A stretch of 64,000 bases of DNA from Arsukibacterium sp. MJ3 (GCF_000987765.1 NZ_LAHP01000002.1:248001-312000); one strand, 5' to 3'; shown: positions 8,310 through 17,385, numbered from the stretch's first letter. Notes: generated from the letters alone by a model not told the origin. Numbers and translations: made by a program.

Positions 8310-9239
8310 GTGCAGTTAATTGTTACCGCTATTAGTAAAGATTACGGCAATATTGCTGCGGTAAGCCAGGTGAGTTTTCAAATTAACTCTGGTGATATAT
8401 TTGCTTTGCTTGGTCCCAATGGTGCAGGAAAATCATCAATTATTCGCATGTTAGTCGGTATGACACTACCCGACAGCGGTAGTATTTTGGTGAGCCATCA
8501 AGATCAGCATTATGATCATGTGCCACGACGGTTACTTGGCTACTTACCGGAAGACAGAGGGCTGTATCCGGATAAAAGCATCGAGAAAAATTTGTTATAT
8601 CTGGCACAATTGCATGGTTTAACTAAGCAAAAAGCACTGAAAGAAATGGCACACTGGCTGGAAGTGTTTGAGCTGACTGAGCGTCGACATGAAGATTTAA
8701 AGCAATTATCCAAAGGTAACCAACAAAAAGTTCAGTTAATAGCGGCGGTATTGCACCGGCCGGCTTTGGTGATCCTGGATGAACCGTTTTCCGGATTAGA
8801 CCCGCTTAATCAGGAAAAAGTGGTTGTATTTTTAAAGGCGTTAAAAGCACAGGGCATGACGGTGATTTTAAGTGCTCATCAAATGGCCATGGTAGAGAAA
8901 TTAGCCGACCATATGTTATTAATGGCCCAAGGCAAAATCATTCTTGCTGGTACGTTAGCTGATATTAAGCAACAAGCGGGGCTGCAGCGCCAGATGATGA
9001 TTAGCTGCACTGAACCTGTTGCGCTGGAGCAGTTGCAGCAGTGGCTGCCAGATCTTGATATTCAGGCGCTTAGTAGCACGCGATTTAGTATAAAACTTGC
9101 ACCACAGCATAGCGTCTCAGCCAGCTTAAAGCAGTTGCTTAATCAACTTGAATTGAGCCAAGTTGAAATGCAGGCTCCTGATTTGCATCAGTTATATTTA
9201 ACAGCGATGGCAAACCATCAGTGTAAGGATCAGGCATGA
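8310..9239 (+). CDS. ABC transporter ATP-binding protein (NatA-like)
   Basis: 309-residue ATPase of an ABC-2 type exporter. Walker A GPNGAGKS at 35-42, Q-loop region, signature LSKGNQQ at 133-139, Walker B LVILDEP at 153-159, and the switch histidine in SAHQ near 190 are all present. Start is GTG with AAAGGAG about 7 bases upstream. The C-terminal ~80 residues are an extra domain typical of ABC-2 ATPases. The next gene overlaps by 4 bases and encodes the cognate membrane subunit, so the two form an exporter; resemblance is to the NatAB sodium-efflux group but the substrate is unproven. Confidence 0.9.
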   Translation: MQLIVTAISKDYGNIAAVSQVSFQINSGDIFALLGPNGAGKSSIIRMLVGMTLPDSGSILVSHQDQHYDHVPRRLLGYLPEDRGLYPDKSIEKNLLYLAQLHGLTKQKALKEMAHWLEVFELTERRHEDLKQLSKGNQQKVQLIAAVLHRPALVILDEPFSGLDPLNQEKVVVFLKALKAQGMTVILSAHQMAMVEKLADHMLLMAQGKIILAGTLADIKQQAGLQRQMMISCTEPVALEQLQQWLPDLDIQALSSTRFSIKLAPQHSVSASLKQLLNQLELSQVEMQAPDLHQLYLTAMANHQCKDQA

Positions 9240-10417
9240 TTTCAAAGCAAAGTATTATTGTGGCGAAGTGGGAATTTCTGCGGTTTTTTAAATGGAAACA
9301 ACAGCTGATATCTTACTTGCTAATGATGAGTGTCGTTGCTGCGGTGGCTTTATGGAGCTACTTTACCGATGAAAGCCGCTCGGTTTACCGGATTGCCGTA
9401 CCCGCTAATTTTACTATCAGTAACAGCGAGCAGTTTGAGTTTCAACGGCCAACTATTGCACTGAGCGAACAACTTGCTCAATTAACACAGCAGCAAACCT
9501 GGCATGGAGTGGTTACGCTGGCCGATAACGAGGTGGTATTGCATACGCTGGCAGCCAAAAAATGGCAGCAGCAACTGGAAACTGAACTTAACGATTTTTT
9601 CCGCCAGCAATATGCGTTAGAGCTTAATTTAACCGCCGAACAATTGGCGCAACTAGAGCAACCCATTAGTCTGGAATTTGCTTATCTGGATGAAAATTTT
9701 AAAGGCAAGGACACGCCTGAAAAAATGATCGCACTTGCCGTACTAATTTTACTTTTTATTGGTTTGAGTACCGCTTTTGGCCAGGTGTTACTGAGTATTA
9801 CCGGAGAAAAACAACAGCGGGTAACCGAGCAGTTATATGCCATTGTCACGCCACAGCAATGGATGGATGGTAAGGTATTGGGCCACAGTTTAAGTGCAAT
9901 GAAAGCCATGTTGACCTCCGCATTGGTTATGTTGTTGTCTTATATTGTGGTTAGTGTTTTTGTTAGTGATAACGGCATTGATTTCAATTGGTTAAACTGT
10001 ACCGTGCTGGCGTGGCTGGTGCCATTCGCGTTGTTGGGGGTATTACTAAGTGCGTACTTTATGGGCGCCATTGCCGCATCAATTGACGACCCTAATACCA
10101 GCGGTAAAGGGGCGGTAATGATGATTACCTGGCTGCCGATGTTGTTTACTTTTCTGGTGATCGACAGCCCTACTGGTAACGCTATGACAGTTTTAAGCTG
10201 GTTACCACTGACCTCTTTTGCCGCTATGCCGGTAAGAATGGCGATGGTTGAACTGGCTTGGTGGCAGCCCGCTTTATCCTTATTGTTATTAATAGCAAGT
10301 TTGTATTGGTTAAGGCGGCTAGCCGGCAGAATATTCTTACGTGGAATGCAAATGTATGGCAAAGAGCCAAGCTGGGGGCAAATTGTCGGCTGGGCATTAA
10401 GTAATAAAACGGAGTAG
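9236..10417 (+). CDS. ABC-2 type exporter permease (NatB-like)
   Basis: 393-residue membrane subunit. A first transmembrane helix near residues 25-45 is followed by a large extracytoplasmic loop (about 50-165), then a bundle of five further helices (from about 170 to 385), the usual ABC-2 permease topology. The conserved block GEKQQRVTEQLYAIVTPQQW after helix 2 is typical of NatB/YhaP-type proteins. The start overlaps the ATPase stop by 4 bases, giving translational coupling. Exporter role is firm, substrate unknown. Confidence 0.88.
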   Translation: MISKQSIIVAKWEFLRFFKWKQQLISYLLMMSVVAAVALWSYFTDESRSVYRIAVPANFTISNSEQFEFQRPTIALSEQLAQLTQQQTWHGVVTLADNEVVLHTLAAKKWQQQLETELNDFFRQQYALELNLTAEQLAQLEQPISLEFAYLDENFKGKDTPEKMIALAVLILLFIGLSTAFGQVLLSITGEKQQRVTEQLYAIVTPQQWMDGKVLGHSLSAMKAMLTSALVMLLSYIVVSVFVSDNGIDFNWLNCTVLAWLVPFALLGVLLSAYFMGAIAASIDDPNTSGKGAVMMITWLPMLFTFLVIDSPTGNAMTVLSWLPLTSFAAMPVRMAMVELAWWQPALSLLLLIASLYWLRRLAGRIFLRGMQMYGKEPSWGQIVGWALSNKTE

Positions 10418-10566
10418 TAGCGCTTATCGCCCGCTATTGAACTAATTACTGGAATACATGCCAAAAGCCGCATCTGATTTAAAAGCACTAATCTGCTATT
10501 TTGGGGCTGCTCGCGACAGCACGGACAATATGCTTTATGATTGTGCCGAATTTTTCTGGAGTTAAT

Positions 10567-10887
10567 ATGTTTAATTCTTCTTTTCGTCAGCAAGCTAGCG
10601 CTTGGCAACAACAATTTGCCCAGCGTAAGCGTGGTAATGTGCTACAACGGTTGTTGGCGTGGCTAGTTTTGGGTGTAATGCTGGTAATGGCTGCAGCAAT
10701 TTTATTGTTTATGTTGTTGATAAGCTGGCTGGTTATCCCTATTTTAGTATTTCGCTATCGCCAAAAAATGCGCCGGTTTGCAGAAGCGGCTCGGGCTGAG
10801 GCAGAGCAACATACTAGTCGCCAGCAAGACAATACGACAGGCAGCCGGGTAATTGAAGGTGAAGTGCTGCACAAGGACGAGCGATAA
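10567..10887 (+). CDS. Small membrane protein of unknown function
   Basis: 106 residues, starting at the ATG at 10567, which has TGGAG 6 bases upstream; an in-frame upstream extension has no such signal. It has a cytoplasmic basic N-terminus (about 30 residues), one long or two closely spaced hydrophobic helices at about 30-62 (rich in Leu, Met, Ala), and a hydrophilic arginine/glutamine-rich tail. No family was recognised. It lies about 150 bases after the ABC permease and ends in a strong hairpin, so it may be separately transcribed. Confidence 0.6.
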   Translation: MFNSSFRQQASAWQQQFAQRKRGNVLQRLLAWLVLGVMLVMAAAILLFMLLISWLVIPILVFRYRQKMRRFAEAARAEAEQHTSRQQDNTTGSRVIEGEVLHKDER

Positions 10888-10913
10888 TTCGCTAACCATG
10901 GTGGTTAGCGAAT
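10887..10913. terminator. Hairpin between convergent genes (bidirectional terminator-like)
   Basis: Perfect 11-bp inverted repeat, ATTCGCTAACC at 10887-10897 and its complement at 10903-10913, with a 5-base loop. It begins at the stop of the small membrane protein gene and faces the end of the TerB-like gene at 10936. There is no good T-tract, so it may act as a bidirectional stop or mRNA 3'-end stabiliser. Confidence 0.55.
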
Positions 10914-10935
10914 CAACATCACATTAAATAGATTG

Positions 10936-11418
10936 TTAGTTTGCCTTTAGCTCTGGGCGAATGGCTAGTTTGCTCTGAATGTAATCACTGTGGCGGATAA
11001 ACATCAAATCAGCAATTTTTCGCAGCATGGCTTCTTCATTCGGTTCAAGTTCACCATCGGCAAACGCCACTTTCCACAACTGATCCAGTATGCTTAACTT
11101 ATCGGCATACGGCAGGCCTTTTAGCTTAGACGTAAAGCCATGCAGGCAGGTCGCATCCTTTGCTTGGGTTTGCGCTGCGCTAAACACCGACTCGGCTGCT
11201 GTGGCGCTTAAGCCAAACTCTTGCTGCATATATTGCATTACAACGTGATGCTCTTGCTGTTCGCTACTAAAGTCAGCATGCGATAATTGCAGCATAAGTA
11301 CTACTGCCAAGTATTGTTGCTCGCTTAGCCCGGCATCGCGCCACTGATGTTGTGTGTTACCACTGCCTTGCCAGTCAGCGCTGGATTTTTCTAATAGGTT
11401 TTTAAACAAATTAAACAT
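10936..11418 (-). CDS. TerB-family protein
   Basis: 160-residue, all-helical protein. The C-terminal part, with the block KVAFADGELEPNEEAMLRKI (about 118-137), is the TerB/DUF533-like signature, where acidic residues bind metal in tellurite-resistance TerB. A second, similar but weaker motif (LQLSHADFSSEQQEH, about 48-62) is the paired half usual for the family. No terZ, terD or terC genes are nearby, so tellurite resistance should not be assumed; such stand-alone proteins are common in gammaproteobacteria and uncharacterised. Confidence 0.78.
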   Translation of the reverse strand: MFNLFKNLLEKSSADWQGSGNTQHQWRDAGLSEQQYLAVVLMLQLSHADFSSEQQEHHVVMQYMQQEFGLSATAAESVFSAAQTQAKDATCLHGFTSKLKGLPYADKLSILDQLWKVAFADGELEPNEEAMLRKIADLMFIRHSDYIQSKLAIRPELKAN

Positions 11419-11520
11419 AGTTACTCCACTGTGGCGGCCAAAACCGCTTGATTTGGTTAAGACGCAGCCCCATTCAAACAGTTCCGCATTTTTTTACTGG
11501 CTAGCTAAGGATACCAAAAT

Positions 11521-12342
11521 TTGCCCATCCTGATTGTAATACTGCTAGGTTGCCTGATTATTGCTATCGTATTGGGGCAAGAACCTTGGCGTCGTTATCA
11601 GCGCAGAAAAGTGCAGGCACAGCCATTTTCCACACAATGGCGCGCCATTATTAAACAACGCATGCCTTATTTTCGAGCGTTACCAACCGATTTGCAATTA
11701 CAGTTAAAAAAACATATTCAGGTATTTATTGCTGAAAAACAGTTTATTGGGTGTGATGGCATTACGGTAACAGATGAAATGCGGGTCACTATAGCGGCCC
11801 AGGCCTGTTTGTTATTGTTAAACCGGCCAGACTACTATTATCCGAAGTTACAGCAAATTTTGATTTATCCGGCGGCTTTTATTGTGCATGGCGCCGCACC
11901 AGACGCGGCTGGGGTGGTAAGCGAACAGCGGCACGTGTTAAGCGGTGAGTCTTGGGGGCAGGGCAAGGTGGTACTCAGCTGGCAGGATGCCATGCAAGGG
12001 GCCGCTAAACCACACGATGGCCGCAATGTAGTGATCCATGAGTTTGCCCATCAGCTTGATCAGGAAAAAGGCTTGGCTACCGGCGCACCACTGCTTAGCC
12101 GCAGCAGTGATTATCAGCAGTGGTCAGCTGTTATGCAGCAGGCTTTTTCCCAGTTGCAACAGCAAACGGCCAGTGGCCATACAGGTTTGCTTGATGGCTA
12201 TGGTGCCACTAATCCGGCAGAGTTTTTTGCAGTAATCTCCGAAGTATTTTTCGAGCAACCGCAGCAATTACATCAGCAATACCCGGCCCTGTACCAGCAA
12301 TTAAGCCAGTTTTACCGGCTAAATCCATTGAACTGGCACTAA
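11521..12342 (+). CDS. mtfA: Zinc-dependent peptidase MtfA (M90)
   Basis: 273 residues (E. coli MtfA has 265). The zinc-binding HEFAH motif lies at 173-177, with a downstream glutamate-containing block NPAEFFAVISEVFFE (near 230) supplying the third ligand, as in M90/MtfA. The N-terminal hydrophobic stretch (1-19) is longer than in E. coli and could anchor the protein. Start is TTG, with AAGG about 10 bases upstream. In E. coli MtfA binds the repressor Mlc and so raises ptsG expression; whether that applies here is unknown. Confidence 0.88.
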   Translation: MPILIVILLGCLIIAIVLGQEPWRRYQRRKVQAQPFSTQWRAIIKQRMPYFRALPTDLQLQLKKHIQVFIAEKQFIGCDGITVTDEMRVTIAAQACLLLLNRPDYYYPKLQQILIYPAAFIVHGAAPDAAGVVSEQRHVLSGESWGQGKVVLSWQDAMQGAAKPHDGRNVVIHEFAHQLDQEKGLATGAPLLSRSSDYQQWSAVMQQAFSQLQQQTASGHTGLLDGYGATNPAEFFAVISEVFFEQPQQLHQQYPALYQQLSQFYRLNPLNWH

Positions 12343-12371
12343 GTTAAGTGTGATGTACAGGTCGCTTTAAG

Positions 12372-12404
12372 CGTTTACTATTTAGGCTAGTTGGGCAGTA
12401 AACG
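12372..12404. repeat. Inverted repeat between convergent genes
   Basis: 8-bp arms CGTTTACT (12372-12379) and AGTAAACG (12397-12404) with a 17-base loop, in the 63-base gap between mtfA and the oppositely oriented small membrane protein. It may be a weak shared terminator; no T-tract is present. Confidence 0.35.
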
Positions 12405-12405
12405 G

Positions 12406-12588
12406 CTAAGACATAAAAAAGTATTTAACAATATAAGCGCCGAGCATAATGGCCATAAGCGGGTAAACCCAACGGGTTAATTTACTAAGGTCTTGTTCTT
12501 CCGTTTTTTTACCAAACTTTTCCAGCAAGGTAACCAGTACAAACAGACTGACAAATAAGATAACCAAAATGGTCAATAAGTTACCCAT
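12406..12588 (-). CDS. Small two-helix membrane protein
   Basis: 60 residues from the ATG at 12588 (AAGGA about 10 bases upstream); earlier in-frame starts would add a tail with no matching features. It has two hydrophobic helices, about 3-23 and 42-57, joined by a charged loop (KFGKKTEEQDLSKLTRW). No family was recognised. It is divergently placed from the nuclease fusion gene at 12711, with 122 bases between starts. Confidence 0.55.
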   Translation of the reverse strand: MGNLLTILVILFVSLFVLVTLLEKFGKKTEEQDLSKLTRWVYPLMAIMLGAYIVKYFFMS

Positions 12589-12710
12589 AGCAATGCATTC
12601 CTTGTTGGTCATTAAACGATATTGCAGTAGCTTAACACTGGGCTTTAGTGGCTGTAAAATTTCTGGCAATAGCTATTGGCATAGTACGTTTTTATCATTG
12701 GAGTAACGCC

Positions 12711-14978
12711 ATGGCGCGGCCTGAACTGGACAATGGGTATTACCTGCAACATTTTAATGAGCTGCTAAGTTTTGTTACCCAACATTATAAGGCGGTACTA
12801 ACGGCTGAAGCTACTGCCTTTATAAGCGATTATTCAGCGCTAAGCGACTCTGCTCAGCAGTTACTGGTGCGAATGCTAAACCGTAAAGGCTTGGTATTTA
12901 GCGACGCCGAGCTAAACTACAGCGAAATAGGCCCAAGTGAGCCGGTGCTGAATCAGCTAACTGAAGCAGGCTTTGTAGCACCGCTAAACGCAGATGATTT
13001 AGCTGATTTTTGGCTACGTTTGACTAAAGACACGTTGTGGCAGTTGCTGCAACTGGCAAAGAGCCAGTTTTCCGCAGCAGAGTGGGCAGAGCATGTCGCG
13101 AAGCTGGCGATTAAAAAAAGTCAGACTAAACCGCAGTTATTGGGTAGCGCATTAAAGCTGCCGGTTAACTGGCTGGCGTTAATTGATACCTTGCCACAGC
13201 GCTACATTGCCCTGCAGCGACAAGATACGCTTAACTATTTGTATTTTCTTTATTTTGGTCGTATCGAAGCGAATTTATCGTTATTCACCTTACGTGATTT
13301 AGGCATTCGTCAGGCCGGGCAATTTAAGCAGCAGTTCCAGCCACGCTTTACTGATCTTAATCAGGCGCAGTTAGCCTATCAACTGGCTAACACTAAGCCG
13401 GCTATTATTGCGCTGGCTAAGCAACTGAAAAAACAGCCTGATACTGCCGAACCGGCATTAAAGCAATGGCTGGCTTCGGTTAATGCCTGGCCGGCCTCTG
13501 CAGATGAGGCGCTGTTACTTAAGCGCAGCGAGCGGTATTATCAGTTAGGTAAGTTGGCCGAGCAGTATACGTTGCCTGTGCTGGCAATGCGCTTTTATCA
13601 ATTAAGTAATGGTTTTCCGGCCAGTGAGCGGCTAGTGCGGCTATATTATCAACAACAGCAACCAGACGCGGCCAAAGTGTTGCTGGAACAGCTGTTGCAA
13701 GACCCGAGCTGTGATGAAGAATGGTTGTTTGCCGAAGATTTTTACCAGCGTAAGTTCAGTAACGGCGCCACGGCGCAGCGCCGCTCGCAACTGACCCAGT
13801 TGCTTCACGATGCGCCGGTGGTTGGGGTAGATGAGTTGTATTTGGGTAAGGCCGAACAGGGATTAATAGCCCATTATCGTCAGCAGGGCTATACGGTGTT
13901 TCATGGCGAGAATAACCTGTGGTTAGCACTATTTGGCCTGTGGTTTTGGCATGAATTGTTTGAGCACGAACATAGCGCACTGCATAACCCGTTTGAGCGC
14001 CGCCCCCGAAATTTAGCCAGTGGTGGATTTTATCAGCAGTTTAGCCACATTATTGAGCAAAAACTGCAGCAACTTCTTGAGCCCACTGCCGCTCGTATGC
14101 TGCTAGTCGCGCTAACATCTCATTATGGCAAAGCGAATAGCGTGTTTTACTGGCATACCGGTTTAGCTGATCAGCTGTTACCGCTGCTGCAATATGCCCC
14201 AAAATCTACTGAAACAAGCAGCGCACTGGCACAAATACTGCGCGCGATGGCAGAAGATTTTAGCCGTCATCGCAGTGGCTACCCAGATTTATTGCTTATT
14301 AAAGATCAGCAGCTGCAGTTTATCGAAGTAAAAGCCCCGGGCGATAAAATACAACGTCATCAGTTGGCGCGTTTATTGGCGCTAAAGCAAGCCGGTTTTA
14401 ACGCCCGTATCGAAAAACTGCAATGGATAGTCGACCCTAACCGTATTTATGTGGTGCTGGATGTGGAAACCACTGGCGGTAAAGCGGTAAATGACCGCGT
14501 AACTGAAATTGGTGCGGTAAAAGTGCAGGCTGGGCACGTGCTAGACACCTTTAGTACCCTGGTTAATCCTGAGCGGCATATTCCATCGTTTATCAGCCGT
14601 TTAACCGGTATTAGCAATAACATGGTGGCCGGTGCACCAAAATTTGCTGCAGTCGCTGCAAAATTGCAGCAGTTTTTAGAAGGCACCGTGTTTGTGGCGC
14701 ATAACGTTAAGTTTGACTACGGCTTTATTCGCGCTGAGCTGGCCCGTTGTGACATTACTCTCGACCTGCCGCAACTTTGTACGGTAGTCAATATGCGCCG
14801 TTACTATCCGGGGCTGGCATCGTATAGCCTGGGTAACTTATGCCGCGAATTTGACATTAACCTTACCAACCACCACCGCGCGCTAGATGATGCTACTGCC
14901 ACGGTGGAGTTGTTGAAGATGATTAATAGCAGACGCTGTATAGCGGTGCCGCATAAAACCGATGACGCTGAGCTTTAG
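12711..14978 (+). CDS. FAN1-type VRR-NUC nuclease fused to a DEDDh exonuclease
   Basis: 755 residues from the ATG at 12711 (TGGAG 8 bases upstream); a longer reading frame upstream lacks a start signal. Residues 1-370 are helical and resemble the FAN1 SAP/TPR-like regions. Residues about 375-570 carry the VRR-NUC nuclease: E382, then PD at 525-526 and EVK at 539-541 (PD-(D/E)XK core). Residues about 578-740 are a complete DnaQ-like 3'-5' exonuclease: DVE at 584-586, D669, and H722 with D727. FAN1 proteins unhook interstrand crosslinks with a structure-specific nuclease; the added proofreading-type exonuclease is unusual and suggests flap or end trimming by the same protein. Confidence 0.82.
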   Translation: MARPELDNGYYLQHFNELLSFVTQHYKAVLTAEATAFISDYSALSDSAQQLLVRMLNRKGLVFSDAELNYSEIGPSEPVLNQLTEAGFVAPLNADDLADFWLRLTKDTLWQLLQLAKSQFSAAEWAEHVAKLAIKKSQTKPQLLGSALKLPVNWLALIDTLPQRYIALQRQDTLNYLYFLYFGRIEANLSLFTLRDLGIRQAGQFKQQFQPRFTDLNQAQLAYQLANTKPAIIALAKQLKKQPDTAEPALKQWLASVNAWPASADEALLLKRSERYYQLGKLAEQYTLPVLAMRFYQLSNGFPASERLVRLYYQQQQPDAAKVLLEQLLQDPSCDEEWLFAEDFYQRKFSNGATAQRRSQLTQLLHDAPVVGVDELYLGKAEQGLIAHYRQQGYTVFHGENNLWLALFGLWFWHELFEHEHSALHNPFERRPRNLASGGFYQQFSHIIEQKLQQLLEPTAARMLLVALTSHYGKANSVFYWHTGLADQLLPLLQYAPKSTETSSALAQILRAMAEDFSRHRSGYPDLLLIKDQQLQFIEVKAPGDKIQRHQLARLLALKQAGFNARIEKLQWIVDPNRIYVVLDVETTGGKAVNDRVTEIGAVKVQAGHVLDTFSTLVNPERHIPSFISRLTGISNNMVAGAPKFAAVAAKLQQFLEGTVFVAHNVKFDYGFIRAELARCDITLDLPQLCTVVNMRRYYPGLASYSLGNLCREFDINLTNHHRALDDATATVELLKMINSRRCIAVPHKTDDAEL

Positions 14979-15209
14979 CCACTTTTTTGCTTGCAATACT
15001 TATTAAGTTGCCAGGCAGCGTTAGAGCAATATCGCTCAGCGTACTTAAAGAAGGCCCCGGCCGCAGAGCGCAAAATGCTGGCAAAACGGGTAGGCCAGGC
15101 ACATGCTAATGTTAATTTCAAAATGGTTTGCAAAATCACCGCTGGTGCCAGGTGAGCTAATACGTAAACTGGCCAGACCTAAAGATGGTTACTTAGCGCT
15201 GTTTGTTTT
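14979..15209. other. Intergenic stretch, no gene seen
   Basis: Between the nuclease fusion and the MetJ boxes. The frame of the upstream gene stays open for 58 codons after its stop (to the TGA at 15153-15155) but has no start signal and no recognised family. Nothing else is supported here. Confidence 0.5.
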
Positions 15210-15233
15210 AGACGTCTAGACATTTAGATTGAC
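15210..15233 (+). promoter_or_regulatory. Tandem MetJ boxes upstream of metY
   Basis: Three contiguous 8-base units: AGACGTCT (15210-15217, perfect consensus), AGACATTT (15218-15225) and AGATTGAC (15226-15233). MetJ binds tandem 8-bp boxes of consensus AGACGTCT with S-adenosylmethionine as corepressor. The site lies 53 bases before the metY start, as expected for repression of a methionine gene. Confidence 0.82.
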
Positions 15234-15285
15234 AGGGTTTTAAGGCTATGCTTTGATAAAGCTTATTTCTTCTTGAGGATCGGTA

Positions 15286-16563
15286 ATGAAACGAGAAACC
15301 ATAGCACTGCACCATGGCTACAAGCCGGATAATCAAAACTCGGTGGCGGTACCTATTCATCAAACCAGTTCGTTTAGTTTTGATAGTGCTCAGCACGCTG
15401 CTGATTTGTTCGATTTAAAAGTGACCGGTAATATCTATTCACGCATTATGAACCCCACTTGTGCAGTACTGGAGCAGCGCATTGCTGCCCTGGAAGGCGG
15501 AATTGGCGCGTTGGCAGTGGCATCCGGCATGGCAGCTATTACCTATGCCATTCAAACTATTGCTGAAACCGGCGATAATATTATTTCAATTAACGAGCTT
15601 TATGGGGGCACTTACAATTTATTTGCTCACACTTTTCCACGACAGGGTATTGAAGTACGCTTTGCAAACAAAGATGATTACAGCGCCATTGAGCAGCTTA
15701 TTGATGAACGTACCAAGGCAGTTTACTGTGAAAGCATTGGCAACCCCTCAGGCAGTATTGTCGATATTGAAAAACTGGCGGAGCTGGCACACCGTCATGG
15801 TTTACCACTGATTGTTGATAATACTGTCGCAACGCCATTTTTATGGCGGCCTATTGAGCAGGGCGCCGATATAGTTGTGCATTCGGCTACCAAATACGTC
15901 GGTGGCCATGGCACCACCATAGGCGGCTTAATAGTTGATTCCGGTAAATTCCCCTGGGCTAAGCATGCAAAACGTTTTCCGCTGTTAAACGAGCCAGATG
16001 TTTCTTATCATGGTGTTAGTTATACCCGAGATGTGGGTGATGCCGCTTTTATTGCCCGCGCCCGGGTTGTGCCGCTGCGCAATATGGGGGCGGCGTTAAG
16101 TGCTCAGGCAGCCTGGAACTTATTACAGGGCCTGGAGACACTGGCGTTACGTATTGAGCGCATTAATCAGAACACCCTGGCAGTGGCTAACTGGCTTTTG
16201 CAACAACCACAAGTTGGCTGGGTGAATTACGCCGGTTTACCACAGCATAAAGACCATGTATTAGCACAAAAATATATGCAAGGGCAGGCGTCGGGTATTC
16301 TTAGTTTTGGTATTAATGGTGGCTGCGAAGCCGCTGCCCGCTTTTATGATGCATTGCAGTTGATCCTACGACTGGTCAATATTGGTGATGCTAAAAGTTG
16401 TTCTGCTATTCCTGCCGCTACAACCCACCGCCAGCTGAACGATACAGAATTAGCGGCGGCAGGGGTATCGGCTGACATGGTGCGTCTATCTATTGGTATT
16501 GAACATATTGATGATCTACTGGCTGATTTACAACAAGCGTTAACGGTTGCTGGTGATCAATAG
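15286..16563 (+). CDS. metY: O-acetylhomoserine sulfhydrylase-type PLP enzyme (MetY/Cys-Met family)
   Basis: 425-residue Cys/Met metabolism PLP enzyme. The SATKYVGGHG block has the PLP-binding lysine at K203, and the ASGMAAI and YGGTYNL blocks (about 79-85 and 106-112) are typical. The length and the insertion after the lysine (KFPWAKHAKRFPLLNEPDVSYHG region) fit O-acetylhomoserine sulfhydrylase (about 425-430) better than cystathionine gamma-synthase MetB (about 386). It would make homocysteine from O-acetylhomoserine and sulfide. GAGG lies about 8 bases before the ATG. Tandem MetJ boxes upstream point to repression by S-adenosylmethionine. Confidence 0.85.
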   Translation: MKRETIALHHGYKPDNQNSVAVPIHQTSSFSFDSAQHAADLFDLKVTGNIYSRIMNPTCAVLEQRIAALEGGIGALAVASGMAAITYAIQTIAETGDNIISINELYGGTYNLFAHTFPRQGIEVRFANKDDYSAIEQLIDERTKAVYCESIGNPSGSIVDIEKLAELAHRHGLPLIVDNTVATPFLWRPIEQGADIVVHSATKYVGGHGTTIGGLIVDSGKFPWAKHAKRFPLLNEPDVSYHGVSYTRDVGDAAFIARARVVPLRNMGAALSAQAAWNLLQGLETLALRIERINQNTLAVANWLLQQPQVGWVNYAGLPQHKDHVLAQKYMQGQASGILSFGINGGCEAAARFYDALQLILRLVNIGDAKSCSAIPAATTHRQLNDTELAAAGVSADMVRLSIGIEHIDDLLADLQQALTVAGDQ

Positions 16564-16651
16564 CGTTTGGTTTTGTGGTTCAATATCTTATACTCTTGCA
16601 CGACGTCAGCCGCAAAGCTTAGCGGCTGGTTAAAATAAACAAGAGACAAAA

Positions 16652-17341
16652 ATGGTGCAGGATAAACGTGGTTTTGTAGGCTGGGCATGGTTGGTATTAT
16701 GGCGGTCTGCGCTATGCCTGCTGCTATTGATACTAGCGCTACTATTGGTGCTGCGGTTTGTACCGCCTCCAACTTCGTCATTTATGCTACAAAGCCCTTA
16801 TCCGGTTAGCCAGCACTGGATAAGCATTGATAAGCTGCCCGCACATGTGCCGCTGGCCATGGTGGCCTCAGAAGATCAGCGCTTTGTAGATCACCATGGG
16901 GTCGATTTTGCTGCTATCAGTGAAGCCCTTGAACAATACGACGATGGCCGTGGTTTGCGCGGTGCCAGTACCATCAGCCAGCAAACAGCCAAAAACCTTT
17001 TGCTGTGGCCTGGGCAGAGCTTTATTCGTAAAGGGTTGGAAGCTGCGTTAGCGCTAAGCCTTGAAGTAATTTGGGGTAAAAAACGCATTTTAGAAGTGTA
17101 TGTAAACGTCGCTGAATTGGGTAAAGGGATTTACGGCGTAGAAGCGGCAAGCCAGCATTATTTTGCTAAATCGGCACGCCACCTGACTATTAACGAAGCC
17201 GCGCGGCTTGCCGTGCTGCTGCCAGCTCCCCGTAAACGTGACCCCCGCCAGTTAACCCCATACCTTAGCCAACGGGTAACCTGGGTTGAACGGCAAATGC
17301 GGCAACTCGGGCCGGGCTATTTAGCACCCATCCTAAATTAA
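16652..17341 (+). CDS. mtgA: Monofunctional peptidoglycan transglycosylase MtgA
   Basis: 229 residues. One N-terminal membrane anchor (about 12-37) is followed by a GT51 glycosyltransferase domain. The catalytic block ASEDQRFVDHHG (near 72-83, glutamate in SED) and the later GASTISQQTAKNL and KKRILEVYVNVAELGKGIYG blocks are the family hallmarks. It polymerises glycan strands from lipid II at the periplasmic face. Length is close to E. coli MtgA (242). Confidence 0.93.
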   Translation: MVQDKRGFVGWAWLVLWRSALCLLLLILALLLVLRFVPPPTSSFMLQSPYPVSQHWISIDKLPAHVPLAMVASEDQRFVDHHGVDFAAISEALEQYDDGRGLRGASTISQQTAKNLLLWPGQSFIRKGLEAALALSLEVIWGKKRILEVYVNVAELGKGIYGVEAASQHYFAKSARHLTINEAARLAVLLPAPRKRDPRQLTPYLSQRVTWVERQMRQLGPGYLAPILN

Positions 17342-17385
17342 TGTAACCTTGAAGCTCTGATCCAAACTAATCTGTGGTCATCAGC

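Noticed and set aside
10936-11418. Tellurite-resistance locus
   Set aside because: Only a TerB-like protein is present; terZ, terC and terD are missing, so resistance is not supported.
12372-12404. Inverted repeat considered as a REP-type element
   Set aside because: Only one copy was noticed and the loop is long; it is better explained as a weak structure between convergent genes.
14979-15155. 58-codon open frame directly after the nuclease fusion stop codon, with coding-like composition
   Set aside because: No start codon with a ribosome-binding site and no recognised family; readthrough or a frameshifted extension cannot be supported from the sequence alone.
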